64,000 nucleotides of DNA from CAZOOK01 sp964581385 (GTDB taxonomy: Bacteria; Pseudomonadota; Gammaproteobacteria; Nevskiales; Nevskiaceae): positions 1 through 64,000 of the forward strand of contig CAZOOK010000002.1 in assembly GCA_964581385.1 (NCBI GenBank). The letters are read 5' to 3'. The notes below the pieces were generated by a model. That model worked only from the letters and a program-made list of their open reading frames with translations, was not told the origin of the DNA and did no database searches. This document shows positions 35,127 through 45,600 of the stretch, piece after piece; the first letter of the stretch is position 1, and every line of letters begins with the position of its first letter. A program made the translations under genes and the position numbers.

Positions 35127-36572
35127 ATGTCCTTCAATCTATTGCAACAACAAGCCGCAGCCTGCCCGCAGAGATTCCACTTATTTTCCACAATATCTGT
35201 CCAAATTTCGGGAGCCAGCGCTGCACTGCTCTCTGCCCTCGTACTATCAGCCTGCAGTGTTTTTCCCTGGGAATCCGACACGCCTGAGCTTGCAGCAGAA
35301 GCAGAGCCCACAACCGAACACCTGAAGCTTCTCGACTCTAGTCGCATCGACGCTAGACTGGTCGCACTGACACTACAGACGCCCGCCCTGTCCGAACCGA
35401 CGCGGGTGCAAATCCTGTTGCCGGAGCGCTACGACTCCACACCGGCAACACGCTATCCGGTCGTATACCTGCTGCAAGGCGCGGTCGACGACTACACCGC
35501 CTGGATCCGTGAAGGCAATGCCGAAGCGCTGACTGCCGGCTATCCCATGATCATTGTCATGCCGGATGCCGGAAAAGACGGCTTCTATAGCGACTGGTAC
35601 AACGGCGGCGCCTTCGGACCACCGGAGTGGGAGACCTACCACATTCACCTGCTGATTCCATGGATCGACGCGCACTACCGGACAATCGCGGCGCGGCGCG
35701 GGCGCGCGGTGGGCGGCGTCTCCATGGGCGGCTTCGGCGCGCTCAGCTATGCCGCCCGCCACCCCGACCTGTTCGCCGCGGTGCTGAGCTTTTCCGGCCT
35801 GGTCAATAGCAATTCCCTGGCCGGCCAAAGCATCATCCCGGACCAGGTGTTTGGCCCACGTGCCACCCAGGAGGTGCGCTGGCGCGGCCACAATCCCTGG
35901 GATCTCGCCGGCAATCTGCGCGGCATGGATGTGAGCCTGTATACGCGTGATGGTCTGCCGGGCAAGGATTGGGTGGGCATCGATCCGACCGAGATCATCG
36001 TCCACCGGCAGAGCGTCGAGCTGCACGAGCAACTGCTGGCTGAGAACGTACCGCACCATTGGGAATACCAGGGTGCCGGTGCACACAAGTGGCCGACTTG
36101 GCAGGACGATCTAAGCCGGGCCCTGCTCAGCCTGGCGACGGTTTTCTCCGATCCACCGGCCGAGCCTTCGCCGGTTTCGTTCAAGACGATCGAGACCGAC
36201 TATCGAATTTACGGTTGGCACGTAGTGCTCGAGCGGCCAGCCCTCGAATTCAGCGAACTGACGAATGCGGACGCACACGGCTTCAGCTTGAGCGGCAGCG
36301 GCATCGGGGTCGTCACTACCCCGCCGATCTATACGCCGCACGCCAAATTCGTGTTAACGCTGAATGCTGGCGATGGCCCGCGAGCAAGCACGTTGCACAG
36401 CACTGCCAACGGACGGCTGAATATCCGAGTACCGCTGGGTCCGGCCAACCCCGACCAGCAGTACACCAGGGTCGCTAAGGATTCCGAGGCCACCAAGACC
36501 AATGTCGTCACCGTAACCATCGAGCCCGCCACAGCTCGTGCTGAAACAGAACATCCGACCGCCAATCCCTGA
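35127..36572 (+). CDS. esterase-D/antigen-85-type lipoprotein hydrolase with C-terminal extension
   Basis: 481 residues from ATG 35127. The lipobox LSALVLSACS points to lipidation. The alpha/beta hydrolase domain (about 75-335) has VVYLLQGAVDDYTAWIREG, IIVMPDAGKDGFYSDWYNGG, and the nucleophile elbow VGGVSMGGFGALSYAARHP (GxSMGG), characteristic of the EstD/Ag85 family. The His is in GAGAHKWPTWQDDL. A C-terminal beta-rich domain of about 140 residues (LERPALEFSELTNADAHGFS onward) follows, like the C-terminal domains that present exported esterases. It is an extracytoplasmic esterase or acyltransferase of unknown substrate. The frame upstream of 35127 is a non-coding leader. Confidence 0.85.
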   Translation: MSFNLLQQQAAACPQRFHLFSTISVQISGASAALLSALVLSACSVFPWESDTPELAAEAEPTTEHLKLLDSSRIDARLVALTLQTPALSEPTRVQILLPERYDSTPATRYPVVYLLQGAVDDYTAWIREGNAEALTAGYPMIIVMPDAGKDGFYSDWYNGGAFGPPEWETYHIHLLIPWIDAHYRTIAARRGRAVGGVSMGGFGALSYAARHPDLFAAVLSFSGLVNSNSLAGQSIIPDQVFGPRATQEVRWRGHNPWDLAGNLRGMDVSLYTRDGLPGKDWVGIDPTEIIVHRQSVELHEQLLAENVPHHWEYQGAGAHKWPTWQDDLSRALLSLATVFSDPPAEPSPVSFKTIETDYRIYGWHVVLERPALEFSELTNADAHGFSLSGSGIGVVTTPPIYTPHAKFVLTLNAGDGPRASTLHSTANGRLNIRVPLGPANPDQQYTRVAKDSEATKTNVVTVTIEPATARAETEHPTANP

Positions 36573-36796
36573 GCGGTTTCCCGACAGCGTCAGTCAGCAC
36601 ATTCCGGTCCTGCTAAGTGCAGCCCAAAACACTCCTTGACCGGTGCCGCTTTCGGAAAGCTCAGTGGCGAAGTAGCCATGGTAACTAAACGGATCCGAGG
36701 CAGATGCGACGGCGGCGAGTACCAGCAAATATAGGCCGCCTTTCTAGTGATTCCAGCATCGCGTAGCGCTCCATGCGGACCACACGCGAAGAGGTC

Positions 36797-38167
36797 TTAC
36801 TGCAGCATGAACGTATGATATTCGAGCGATTCGAATTTCCGGCTTAACAAATAAAAGCTGATCATCACGGTCAACAGTAACGCGGATGCAAATCCGTATC
36901 CGTAATAGAGCGGACCGACAATGAGCGTAGCCAGCGTAAATAACCCATTGCTTAAAACGAATAAAGCAGTAAGTGCAAGAACGACGATCCGCTGATCGAG
37001 ATAGAAAAAGACGTTAATGGTCGCAAGGAACACGACCTGCAGCCCCGCGGAAACGAGATTCACGAACAGCAGGGGCAGATAAAGACGCGAGATGCCCAGG
37101 CTGTCGACAATCGCTGGAGCCATCGCAAACACCAGCAGCGCGGTGATCGACTGGATCTTTATGATCTGCAGTATGCTGCTTCGAGCGGAGGCGATCATCT
37201 TCATGCGCGACGTTTCGATCTGCCGTAACGATCCGCCGAGCCTTACCGCATTGTAGAAGCCTTCGTGGCACTGAACAAAATCAGTTTCCACTTTAATCAG
37301 ATATACCGCCATCCCTGGAATGATCGACAGATACCCCATGAACACGGGAATATCGTAGATCATCGAGGCCCGCAGAGGGCCAATGATCGCCTGGCTCGTG
37401 GGGCCGTAAAACCAGAACATCAATTTATCGATCCAGAGGCTCAGGTTGTACAGCAAGCCGACACCGATCAAGCTTGGATAGAATCGCCCCTTCCGCATGA
37501 AATCGAAGTCGACCAATCGGTTCGATGGGTATTGATGGAATACCACGAGAATGAGTCCGAAAAGGATCACTGCCTGTCCTGCGATGAAGCCTCCGAGCAA
37601 CCCCGCCAGACCCAGATGTTCGAGTGCGAGTGCGCAGAAAACCGTGATGCCGTAGCCGAGCGCAAAAAGTGCAACGATCGCCTTATACCGCTTTGCTCCT
37701 GCAAGAAAGATCGTTCCGATCCAAATGTCGCTGACGATAACGAAGCTGGACACAACCAGCATCCGGTAAAGAGGATCCGTGCCCGCGAAAGCGAGAGCAA
37801 CCACACCAATCGATATTGCACCGCTGACTCCGGTGGTCAGCAGCAATGCGCCATTGAAATTCGGCAGAACAACACTGTCCTGCTTTTCAAATAATCGATC
37901 GGCGGTATAGCGGGTGAATACCAGCTGCAAAGCGCCGGTCAGCATCAAACTGAATGCGATGATATAAGTAATCGTGACTTGAAACTGAGTGACGATAAAT
38001 TTGCTGTGAGCTCCGGCAAGACTCAGAAGTCCAATCAGCAGCACGGCGACGATCGAGAGCACCCAAGGTCCCGAAGCGATGATTCCGGCGTAGGTATATG
38101 CCTGCAACGTGCCGAGGAGGCTGTCGCGGCGTAACAGCCGGCGTAATTCGAATCCGATGCCCGCCAT
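36797..38167 (-). CDS. pelG: Pel polysaccharide inner-membrane transporter PelG
   Basis: 456 residues, the same length as Pseudomonas PelG. It has about 12 membrane helices (for example GIIASGPWVLSIVAVLLIGL and FASALLLTVMISFYLLSR) and the conserved start MAGIGFELRRLL. PelG is the flippase-like channel that, with PelD/E/F, exports the Pel polymer across the inner membrane. ATG 38167 overlaps the pelF stop by one base (TGATG), so it is translationally coupled. A frame extending upstream to 38611 lies inside pelF and is spurious. It is the last gene of the pel operon. Confidence 0.95.
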   Translation of the reverse strand: MAGIGFELRRLLRRDSLLGTLQAYTYAGIIASGPWVLSIVAVLLIGLLSLAGAHSKFIVTQFQVTITYIIAFSLMLTGALQLVFTRYTADRLFEKQDSVVLPNFNGALLLTTGVSGAISIGVVALAFAGTDPLYRMLVVSSFVIVSDIWIGTIFLAGAKRYKAIVALFALGYGITVFCALALEHLGLAGLLGGFIAGQAVILFGLILVVFHQYPSNRLVDFDFMRKGRFYPSLIGVGLLYNLSLWIDKLMFWFYGPTSQAIIGPLRASMIYDIPVFMGYLSIIPGMAVYLIKVETDFVQCHEGFYNAVRLGGSLRQIETSRMKMIASARSSILQIIKIQSITALLVFAMAPAIVDSLGISRLYLPLLFVNLVSAGLQVVFLATINVFFYLDQRIVVLALTALFVLSNGLFTLATLIVGPLYYGYGFASALLLTVMISFYLLSRKFESLEYHTFMLQ

Positions 38168-39699
38168 CAGCGCGAACTTCCGGATGCACTTGCAGACAAA
38201 GCGGTCTTGTACAGTAAGGCATAGCTGGCGAACATCTGTTCCTGCGTGTAGTAACGCTCCACGCGGGTGATCGCCGCGTCGCGCGCCTGCCGCCAGCGGG
38301 CCGGATCCAGCAAGATCGCCATTATGGCCTCCGCCAGAGCCTCCGGATCCGCAATCCTCACCACTGCTCCGGCGGAACCAAGGGCAGAATCTTCCGGGGT
38401 GAATCCCTCGATCAATTGACGACAGCCTCCGACGTCGGTGGTGACGCAGGGTACGCCGGCAGCGAAGCTTTCCAGGACTACTAGAGGCTGCGCCTCCGAA
38501 ATCGAACTCAAAACCAGGAGCCCGACGCGCGGCAATAGCGCTTCCATTTTTTGAAAGCCAAGGAATTCGACATTGCCTTCCAGTCCGAGACTGGCAACCA
38601 GGCTGCGGCATTCGCTGCTGTAACTGGGATCTTCGTCTTCCGGACCCGCGATCCAGATCCGCACCGCAGGATACTTCGAAACCACCGTCCGCATCGCTCG
38701 GATGAAGGTGCCGACATCTTTGATGGGAACGATGCGTCCAACCAGACCGACATACAGGGGGATTTCGAGCTCGCGGGATTCGCGCAGCGGCTTGAAACGC
38801 GATAAATCGATGCCGTTGGGAATAACGAGAGTCCGATCCGCGGGCGCCCCGTCCTGGATCTGCCGCTGGCGATTAGCCTCGAAGAGCGCGACGATCCGGT
38901 CGGCACTGTAATAGCACTCGCGCCCCAACGCCCCGAAGAAGCGCACCCAAAGATCGCGAAAATAGGGAACGTCAGCGTTGCTGCGTTCCAAGAAACTTCG
39001 ATTGTCGCGGATCCACAGCGTTTGCAAGAGATCGATTTTTCGCTCCTTTGTGTAGATACCGTGTTCAGACAACAACAGAGGCCGGTTGTGAAGACGCTTC
39101 AGAACCGCCCCCAGAAAGCCGGCATAGCCGGTGGAGATTGTGTGATAGGCGCGAACGGGAATGAACTCCCGGGCGATGTCGAACAGAAACCATAGCGGCG
39201 CATGCATGTTGCGCACCGTCCAGAAATAGTCGAGGAAGGATGGATCGGTGCAATGCTGTTCGTATTGGGAGCGGATGAATCCCCACGAATCGCTGCCGTA
39301 GAGAAAGTCCTCATATCCATACCGTCCATCGCGCACCTGCGCTAAAACTTCGGTGAATGCAGTATGTGCCTCGATATCCCGGCGCGTCCGAAAATTCTTA
39401 TGCAGAGCTGAAATCGACGCCAGCATTCCAGGATCGCTGCGTTTGGCATGGACAGGCGGATGAGGCTTGTCGTCGTGAATGTAGTGCGTCTCCAGATGAA
39501 CAACATTGTCGGGAAGGGCATAGCGGAGATCGCCATAGTCCTGCCGCTGGCTGCCGATAAAACACACCGCGAAAGTTAACTGTGGAAAACCGCGGATGAT
39601 CTGATTCACCCAAGATGACACGCCACCGCTGACGTAGGGGAATGTCCCCTCCAGCAGGAGGCCGATATCCGCCGAATCGCCTTGCCGAATGACCGTCAT
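38167..39699 (-). CDS. pelF: Pel glycosyltransferase PelF
   Basis: 510 residues (Pseudomonas PelF is 507). This GT4-type glycosyltransferase polymerises the Pel chain from UDP-sugar in the cytosol. Features are the start IGLLLEGTFPYVSGGVSSW, the middle ADRIVALFEANRQRQ and VIPNGIDLSRFKPL, the Rossmann junction VGLVGRIVPIKDVGTFIRAM, and the nucleotide-sugar site SSISEAQPLVVLESFAAGVPCVTTDVGG, where the ExxxxxxxE pattern spans EAQPLVVLE. It begins 3 bp after pelE and overlaps pelG, firmly within the operon. Confidence 0.96.
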   Translation of the reverse strand: MTVIRQGDSADIGLLLEGTFPYVSGGVSSWVNQIIRGFPQLTFAVCFIGSQRQDYGDLRYALPDNVVHLETHYIHDDKPHPPVHAKRSDPGMLASISALHKNFRTRRDIEAHTAFTEVLAQVRDGRYGYEDFLYGSDSWGFIRSQYEQHCTDPSFLDYFWTVRNMHAPLWFLFDIAREFIPVRAYHTISTGYAGFLGAVLKRLHNRPLLLSEHGIYTKERKIDLLQTLWIRDNRSFLERSNADVPYFRDLWVRFFGALGRECYYSADRIVALFEANRQRQIQDGAPADRTLVIPNGIDLSRFKPLRESRELEIPLYVGLVGRIVPIKDVGTFIRAMRTVVSKYPAVRIWIAGPEDEDPSYSSECRSLVASLGLEGNVEFLGFQKMEALLPRVGLLVLSSISEAQPLVVLESFAAGVPCVTTDVGGCRQLIEGFTPEDSALGSAGAVVRIADPEALAEAIMAILLDPARWRQARDAAITRVERYYTQEQMFASYALLYKTALSASASGSSR

Positions 39700-39702
39700 C
39701 GT

Positions 39703-40692
39703 TCACCAATAGTCGATGGCTGACTGCCACGAACCCAAAGTCCCTTGTTGCCGCAGGTCGGCAGCGATGCGCCGGACGGCACCGAATTCCTGCCGCTGAA
39801 AAGCCAACTCGGCGAGATAAATCCTCACTTTCTGATCGGGAATGCCATTCTCAATAGCGCGCGAAAATGCGTGTTCAGCCGCTTGATAATCATTCGCCAG
39901 CATGCAGGCCCGACCTCGAATCACCCACAAACCCGCATCGTTGGGTAGCGTGGCGGTCGCCTCCAACGAATAGTGCATCGCCTGCTCAAGCGCATAACGA
40001 CGCATTTGGCCCTCGACCAGATTCTGATAGATCAACTCAACATACAGTTCGGTTATCGATTTGGCGGCCACCGCCTTGGTTTGCGTGTCCGCGGAAGCTT
40101 CGTATTTTTCCGACATACGATGGATGCGTTCCATCAGACGCTTCTCATAGGATTCCCGGATTCTATAGGCCAGCAGTCTCAGCTCGTCCACGGGCTCCGC
40201 CATGGCTTCGCGCAAGTCTCTGGCCGCATAGCGGATGGGCATGTGCTGCATCGACAGCAGTGCCCGAATACGAGTATCGACCGGAGCGCCCGACGTAATG
40301 TGGGTTCGCAACCGCACCGACGACGGCGGAGCATCGCGTTCATTGAAGAGTTCGAAGGTCGGTAATGGCACCAGCGTGAATTGGCGCCCAAGGCGAGGGC
40401 CGTAATTCCGGCGCAGAAATACGGCGACGAGCGTGACTCCCACGCACCCCAGACCCGGAATAAAGAAGCTCAACATGCCGAACAACAGTGCGGTGTACTT
40501 TTTGGGCCGGCGCAGGACAGCAGGCAGCAATGCCCAAGTCCCCTGTGACAGCAGTCCACACGCCAACGTGTGAAGGGCCAGAAACACGGCAAGCATGCTC
40601 CATCCCTGATTGCCGGCAGCAAGAAAAAACAGGGAACCGGCTTCGAGCGCGAACGCGGGCACCAGCAACAGAGGCCCGACCACTAGCGACAC
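39703..40692 (-). CDS. pelE: Pel biosynthesis protein PelE
   Basis: 329 residues, the same length as Pseudomonas PelE. Two N-terminal membrane helices (LLLVPAFALEAGSLFFLAAG and LLFGMLSFFIPGLGCVGVTL) precede a cytoplasmic helical region with TPR-like repeats (about 225-320: LWVIRGRACMLANDYQAAEH, IYLAELAFQRQEFGAVRRIA). PelE is thought to scaffold the PelD/PelF/PelG inner-membrane complex. The GTG start overlaps the pelD stop by 10 bp. Confidence 0.93.
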   Translation of the reverse strand: MSLVVGPLLLVPAFALEAGSLFFLAAGNQGWSMLAVFLALHTLACGLLSQGTWALLPAVLRRPKKYTALLFGMLSFFIPGLGCVGVTLVAVFLRRNYGPRLGRQFTLVPLPTFELFNERDAPPSSVRLRTHITSGAPVDTRIRALLSMQHMPIRYAARDLREAMAEPVDELRLLAYRIRESYEKRLMERIHRMSEKYEASADTQTKAVAAKSITELYVELIYQNLVEGQMRRYALEQAMHYSLEATATLPNDAGLWVIRGRACMLANDYQAAEHAFSRAIENGIPDQKVRIYLAELAFQRQEFGAVRRIAADLRQQGTLGSWQSAIDYW

Positions 40693-42011
40693 CGTGCCAT
40701 TAAATCGGAAAGCACCACAATTGGAGGCGTACCTCCGATCTGCGCTTCATGCAGACGCAGGCCGGTCGGCTCCAGAACGCTTTCACCCAATAGCTGGCGC
40801 AGCCACACTTCAGTGCGGATTCGATAGCCTTCGACGTTGGCGTATCCGGCAAGAGGCATCAATGTCACCAGTATTTTTCCGTGATCGTTCTCGGTTTGCC
40901 AATAACTGTCGCCCTGGCGTACGCGCCGCAGGGCCTCCATATATAAGCGATCCTGGTCCGGTCCCTTCTGGCACACCAGCGCGACCAATCTCGATTCCAG
41001 ACCGACGGTTCGATACAACCGATCCAATCTCATGATCTCGGCGGCGAAGTCCAGCGGACAGCCGGGAAGTTGCGCGGTAATCAAGGCGGCCTCCGGGCTG
41101 GTCTGTACCAGATCGGCGTAATAGCCGAGAATGACGGTCAAGAGCTGCAGCGTTTCGGAATTCAGCGCGAGAAATGGCATGCGCTCAACAGTCAGTACAG
41201 CGATCATCTGCTTTGCGCTGGTAAGAACCGGCGCGGCAATAAGATAAGGCGAACGTGTCTCCTGCAGTTCTTCTGTCTGAACGTGGGCCAGCGCCTTACT
41301 CTCCAAGGCATAGTGCAACAGCGCATCAGTGGTATCCAGCGGCTGGGGCAGACCCAGCAACGCCGCCGCAGACGGCACGGGCTGTTCCTGTTTGCAGGGA
41401 TAGAGACTGGCGACTTCCATCCGGCACGCTTTGCCCAGCATCTGCATGAGCCCTGCCGCCGCCGGCAGCACGGATTTCGCGCCGGCCGGCTGAATCATCA
41501 GCGTTCTTAGTTCGAGCAGAGACTCGCGCAGCGTCTTTGGCTTCTCGACGAGTTCCTGCTCCAGCTGATCGTGCGATAGCTTGAGGAGGTAATGCCGCCG
41601 CGTGAGATGTTCGAATTTCTCGCTCAGATACAGGTTGACTTCAGTCACTCGTCGCAGCCGCGCCACCCAGATATCGCAGAACTCGCCGCAGATCAGAGCA
41701 ACCGCCGATACGCCAAGAAAGTAACGCCCTGCGAAATCAAGCGCCACATCGGGATGGAACCGCGCGAAAGCAAACCACGCCGCCGCCGCCAGCACCATCG
41801 CACCCGCCGCAGCCGCGCTGCCGTAGCGCAGGGCAGGAACAATAAGGGCGATCCACACCCAGGGGACGTCGGCCCGTGCCGAAAACCACGCTTCTGGCTC
41901 GAACCATATGCCCGCAGCGACGATCAGCAATACGAATATCGGAACTTCGATGGCGGCCTGCCACAGCGGTCGCTTCGGGGCGACCCACGCAGCCAGATCG
42001 GCAGGCTTCAC
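40683..42011 (-). CDS. pelD: c-di-GMP receptor PelD
   Basis: 442 residues (Pseudomonas PelD 455). Four N-terminal membrane helices lead to a coiled coil (EKFEHLTRRHYLLKLSHDQL), a GAF domain (about 175-310) and a degenerate GGDEF domain. The inhibitory-site RxxD is present as RQGD at about residues 365-368, close to the R367/D370 position known in Pseudomonas, so it should bind c-di-GMP and switch on Pel export after translation. The active GGDEF sequence is absent, as in all PelD. The start is GTG at 42011, 18 bp after the pelC stop. Confidence 0.94.
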   Translation of the reverse strand: MKPADLAAWVAPKRPLWQAAIEVPIFVLLIVAAGIWFEPEAWFSARADVPWVWIALIVPALRYGSAAAAGAMVLAAAAWFAFARFHPDVALDFAGRYFLGVSAVALICGEFCDIWVARLRRVTEVNLYLSEKFEHLTRRHYLLKLSHDQLEQELVEKPKTLRESLLELRTLMIQPAGAKSVLPAAAGLMQMLGKACRMEVASLYPCKQEQPVPSAAALLGLPQPLDTTDALLHYALESKALAHVQTEELQETRSPYLIAAPVLTSAKQMIAVLTVERMPFLALNSETLQLLTVILGYYADLVQTSPEAALITAQLPGCPLDFAAEIMRLDRLYRTVGLESRLVALVCQKGPDQDRLYMEALRRVRQGDSYWQTENDHGKILVTLMPLAGYANVEGYRIRTEVWLRQLLGESVLEPTGLRLHEAQIGGTPPIVVLSDLMARCR

Positions 42012-42029
42012 GGCGCGAACTAGGGACTT

Positions 42030-42566
42030 TTAGTGAGATGAAGCAAGCGCAGCACCGAGCAGCTGATCGATCAGATCCTGCGCCACAGCACTCACCGCCT
42101 GCCGGCTCCATCCGGTCTTGGCGGCGGTGCCGGACCATAAGATCTTACCGGTCCCGACATCGATCACCGAGAGCGTCAGCGAAACCGCCGGCTCGCCATC
42201 CAGGCCGACCTTGTAACGCCATTCGTCGACGGTACCGGCAAAGGCATAGCGGGCACCCTCCTTCCGCGCCCACTCGAGGGCAGCCTGCTGGGCTTTGAAA
42301 TCGGGAACTACAGGGAGATCGGCGGACGATCCATCGACCATCGGCGCCACCGTCAGGTCACTGATGCCGTGAATGCGTATCAGGCTATTCAATACTGCGT
42401 CCATGCGTGCGCCGGCGGCAGGCGTCTCGGTATCGTTGACGCTCGGCAGTAAGACCCAGCGTGCGCTGCGATCGAGCGCTACCGGCGATGCCGTGTGCAC
42501 CGAGGAACAAGCTCCGAGACAGAGAATGAAGAGCAGGCTGACCGCGCGAACAACTGCCATTTTCAT
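42030..42566 (-). CDS. pelC: Pel outer-membrane lipoprotein PelC
   Basis: 178 residues from ATG 42566 (GAGGG upstream); an upstream in-frame start overlaps pelB and is rejected. The lipobox LCLGACSS directs it to the outer membrane. The mature part (WVLLPSVNDTETPAAGARMD, EWRYKVGLDGEPAVSLTLSV, SGTAAKTGW) matches PelC, which forms a ring at the periplasmic mouth of the PelB channel and guides the cationic polymer. Gap to pelB 35 bp, to pelD 18 bp. Confidence 0.93.
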   Translation of the reverse strand: MKMAVVRAVSLLFILCLGACSSVHTASPVALDRSARWVLLPSVNDTETPAAGARMDAVLNSLIRIHGISDLTVAPMVDGSSADLPVVPDFKAQQAALEWARKEGARYAFAGTVDEWRYKVGLDGEPAVSLTLSVIDVGTGKILWSGTAAKTGWSRQAVSAVAQDLIDQLLGAALASSH

Positions 42567-42601
42567 GTGTGCCCTCGTATTCAGCTTCGATGACGACGTA
42601 C

Positions 42602-45600
42602 TTAGAAAAGTAAGAAGTAGCACAATCGAACCAGGAATGACGTTTCACCCTGGGTCACTCCACCGCGTCCTCCTTCGGCGCCGAGGCTCAGACGATCGCC
42701 ACCGATTACGGAGCCGCCAAGGCCGGTGCGATAGTTATAACCCCAGCCCGAGGGATCGGTGTAGTCGACACCGAGCGCGAGATACGGACGCCAGCGACGT
42801 TCATAATGATCGGGGTCGCTTTCATTGACCGACCAATCCAAGCCAACCTGCGAAAAGCTCGACGGCATGAAAAACGACGGCGACGGCGCTTCACCGGCCG
42901 GGATCAAAGGCAGCAGCGAAGAACTGATCTGCCCCCCATCCGTCGTATACCAGCCGCGCGTAGCGGTGAGTGTAACCGTCTCCCGGTGAACTTCGTTCAG
43001 GCGATAGGAAACGCTGCCGCTAAACACGTAGCCGCTGCCCAGTGCACTGCCATCTTGTCCCGAGAAGTGATCCTTCGCCATGCTCGCCGTCATCACCAGC
43101 CTGGGCAAGAGCGCCCATTTCAAATGCAGGTCGGCACGGTCGCGGTAGCCGGCCACTCGCAAGCGAACCGACTCGGTCGCTTCTTCGCCGCGTGCCACGC
43201 CGACCCCCACTTCGATAGCCTTCGCGGCCTTGAGATTAAATGCAAGCTTCAGATGGGTCCAATCCGTCATGCCCTGACGTGCTCCGACGGTGAGATGCGC
43301 ATCGCCGCGCGGCAAGGTTTGTATCAACGAGACATCGGCACCCGTCTGTCCGGAAATCGCCGATCCCAATTGGTTCGTATCCAGACTCCGCGGCCGCAGT
43401 GACGACAGACGCGCCTCGACGCGCGTGTTTTCGGCCAGACGATGCTCCCCACTCATCCCGTATTGCCACCAAGACAACGGACCTTGCCTGCCGAACTCAG
43501 TCGAAGCACCGCCTGCATTGGCTGCGTTCGTCAAAAGGTCCTGCAGCTGCTCGCTTTGCTGGTCGTCGTTCGGTGATTGCTCGGCGCCCTCGTACGCGAG
43601 CTGCACAGCGGTCCTCCGGTGACCGAGGACGAGCGCCGCTTCGGCACGATCCGCATCGCTCAGCTTGGAGAATCGCGCGCTCTGCATGATGCGGGAAATC
43701 TGTCCGGTATCGCCGTTCGCGCTGGCTTCACCGAAGGCAATGTATTCGGGAATGGACGCCGGATCCGGATACAGCCGGCGAATTGCCGCGCTCGTCGCTT
43801 CCCCGTCAGCGACGCCTTGCAGCCAGTCGATGAACATGTTCCGGTACTCGGCACTCCACGCCGCCGGGATGTCATTTTGCGCGGATAGCACGTGGCGCCA
43901 GGCAATCAGCGCGGCGTCGGGAGACAACCGATCAAGCCGATCCGCGAACAATGCAGCTTCCAGTTCACGGCGATCGTTGGGTGACATGTCCCGCTTGCGC
44001 GATCCGTATCCCGCCGCGACACGCCGCATTAGAGCCGACGCACGATCGGGATATCCCGCAGCTTTTAAGGCAACAGCCAGAGACGTCTGTGCAAGCAGGT
44101 TGCGCGGCTGCGCGCGATAGCGAGCTGTAGCGTAGGGAATCGCCGACGCCGGTTCGTGGAGCGCCATCCATCCATCTGCCCAAGTGCTCCAGAGACCGGC
44201 ATCGCTATGAGCCGGTCGCTCATACCGGATGAGAACGCGGCGCAGGGCTGGCAGATCGTTTTGTCTCTGCAGCAGGGAAACCAGATTCGCGAGGAGTGAG
44301 GTTCGACTCGGATCGACCTGCAGTCCACGATAGTAGTCGTTTCGGGCGGCGGCAAACTCCCCGACCTGCTCGTGATAAACACCGCGTTGGATCAGGAAGT
44401 CGGGGTTCTTTTCAAGGATCTCGATCTCGCGGGGCGTTAACGCAGCGAGAAATGCGGCGCTACGCGCCGGGGCATGGGCTTCGTTCCAGATATCCAAAGC
44501 TGCGACCGCCTCGAACGGGTGGCCGAAACGCCGGAACAAATCCACGTGCAGTGGTGCTGCCGCCAGAGGTTCTTTCCATCCCAGCAACGAGGCATAGTTA
44601 AAGAGATCGATCTCGCGCGCTCGGCCGGACGAAACGAGAACCCGATATGCGGAGCGGGCCTGGTCATCGTGACCCAGCAGGCGCGACAGATCGCTATACA
44701 TCTGCCAGTAACCCACATCCGAAGTTGCCATGCGCGGCGCCACCGATGCCAGGCTGATATAGGCCGAACGCAACTCACCATCGCCATAGAGCAAACCCGC
44801 CCGCCGCACGACCCAGGCCTCTGCGGGCCCATAAGTGTCGATCAAGTGATCCAGGGCCTTTATCGCCAGAGCATCCTGACCGGATCGCTCCGCCAGCCCG
44901 GCGATGCTCTCGTCACGCGCGCGCGTGGATGGCAGTGATTGCAGAAAACCGATCCCCTCCATCGGCCGGCCGACTTGCTCATAGGCATCGACGACGTGGA
45001 CCACTACCTCAGGATTGTGCGAGTGTCCGGCCGCGAAATGCGCCCAATAGGCCAGCAGGGCTTCATCGTCATACACGCTCGGCGCCAGCCGTTTGATCGC
45101 CTCCCAGGCTGCACTTTCATCGTCTTTGCGCGCGATCACTTGCCATGCCGCGAGCGCTTCGACCGGATGTCCTGACCACTCCGCCGACTGCGCCAGTCGA
45201 TGCCGCCAGACAGAATCGTCCGGACGCTGCGCGACTGCGACAGATGCCACGCTGTACGCGGCGCTGACTTCGCTATGCTCGATGAATGCTTGATAGCTCA
45301 GCGTGTAAGCCGTGTCGTCGAACCGCTGTTCCGGCGCCAGCGCTTCCAGCATCCGCGCGGCAGTAAACGCCGCGACATCGGGACGATTCGCGGCGCGCGC
45401 AACCTGGACCACCAATTCCTGCGCCTGCCAGTCGTCAGAGAAATCTTTGACGTGGCTTTGCGCAGCCTGCAGCGCTTCGTTGACGAGTCCATCAGCCTGC
45501 AAAGCGTGCAAACCTTGCTCAAATGCACCTCGTCGCGCATCACCGGTCGGCGCGTCACGCAATGATGCCAGCCAGTTGGCGGCGGCATCGCGATACAGAC

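Noticed and set aside
38168..38611. 148-codon upstream extension of the pelG frame
   Set aside because: It lies wholly inside pelF; the true PelG start MAGIGFELRR overlaps the pelF stop by one base.
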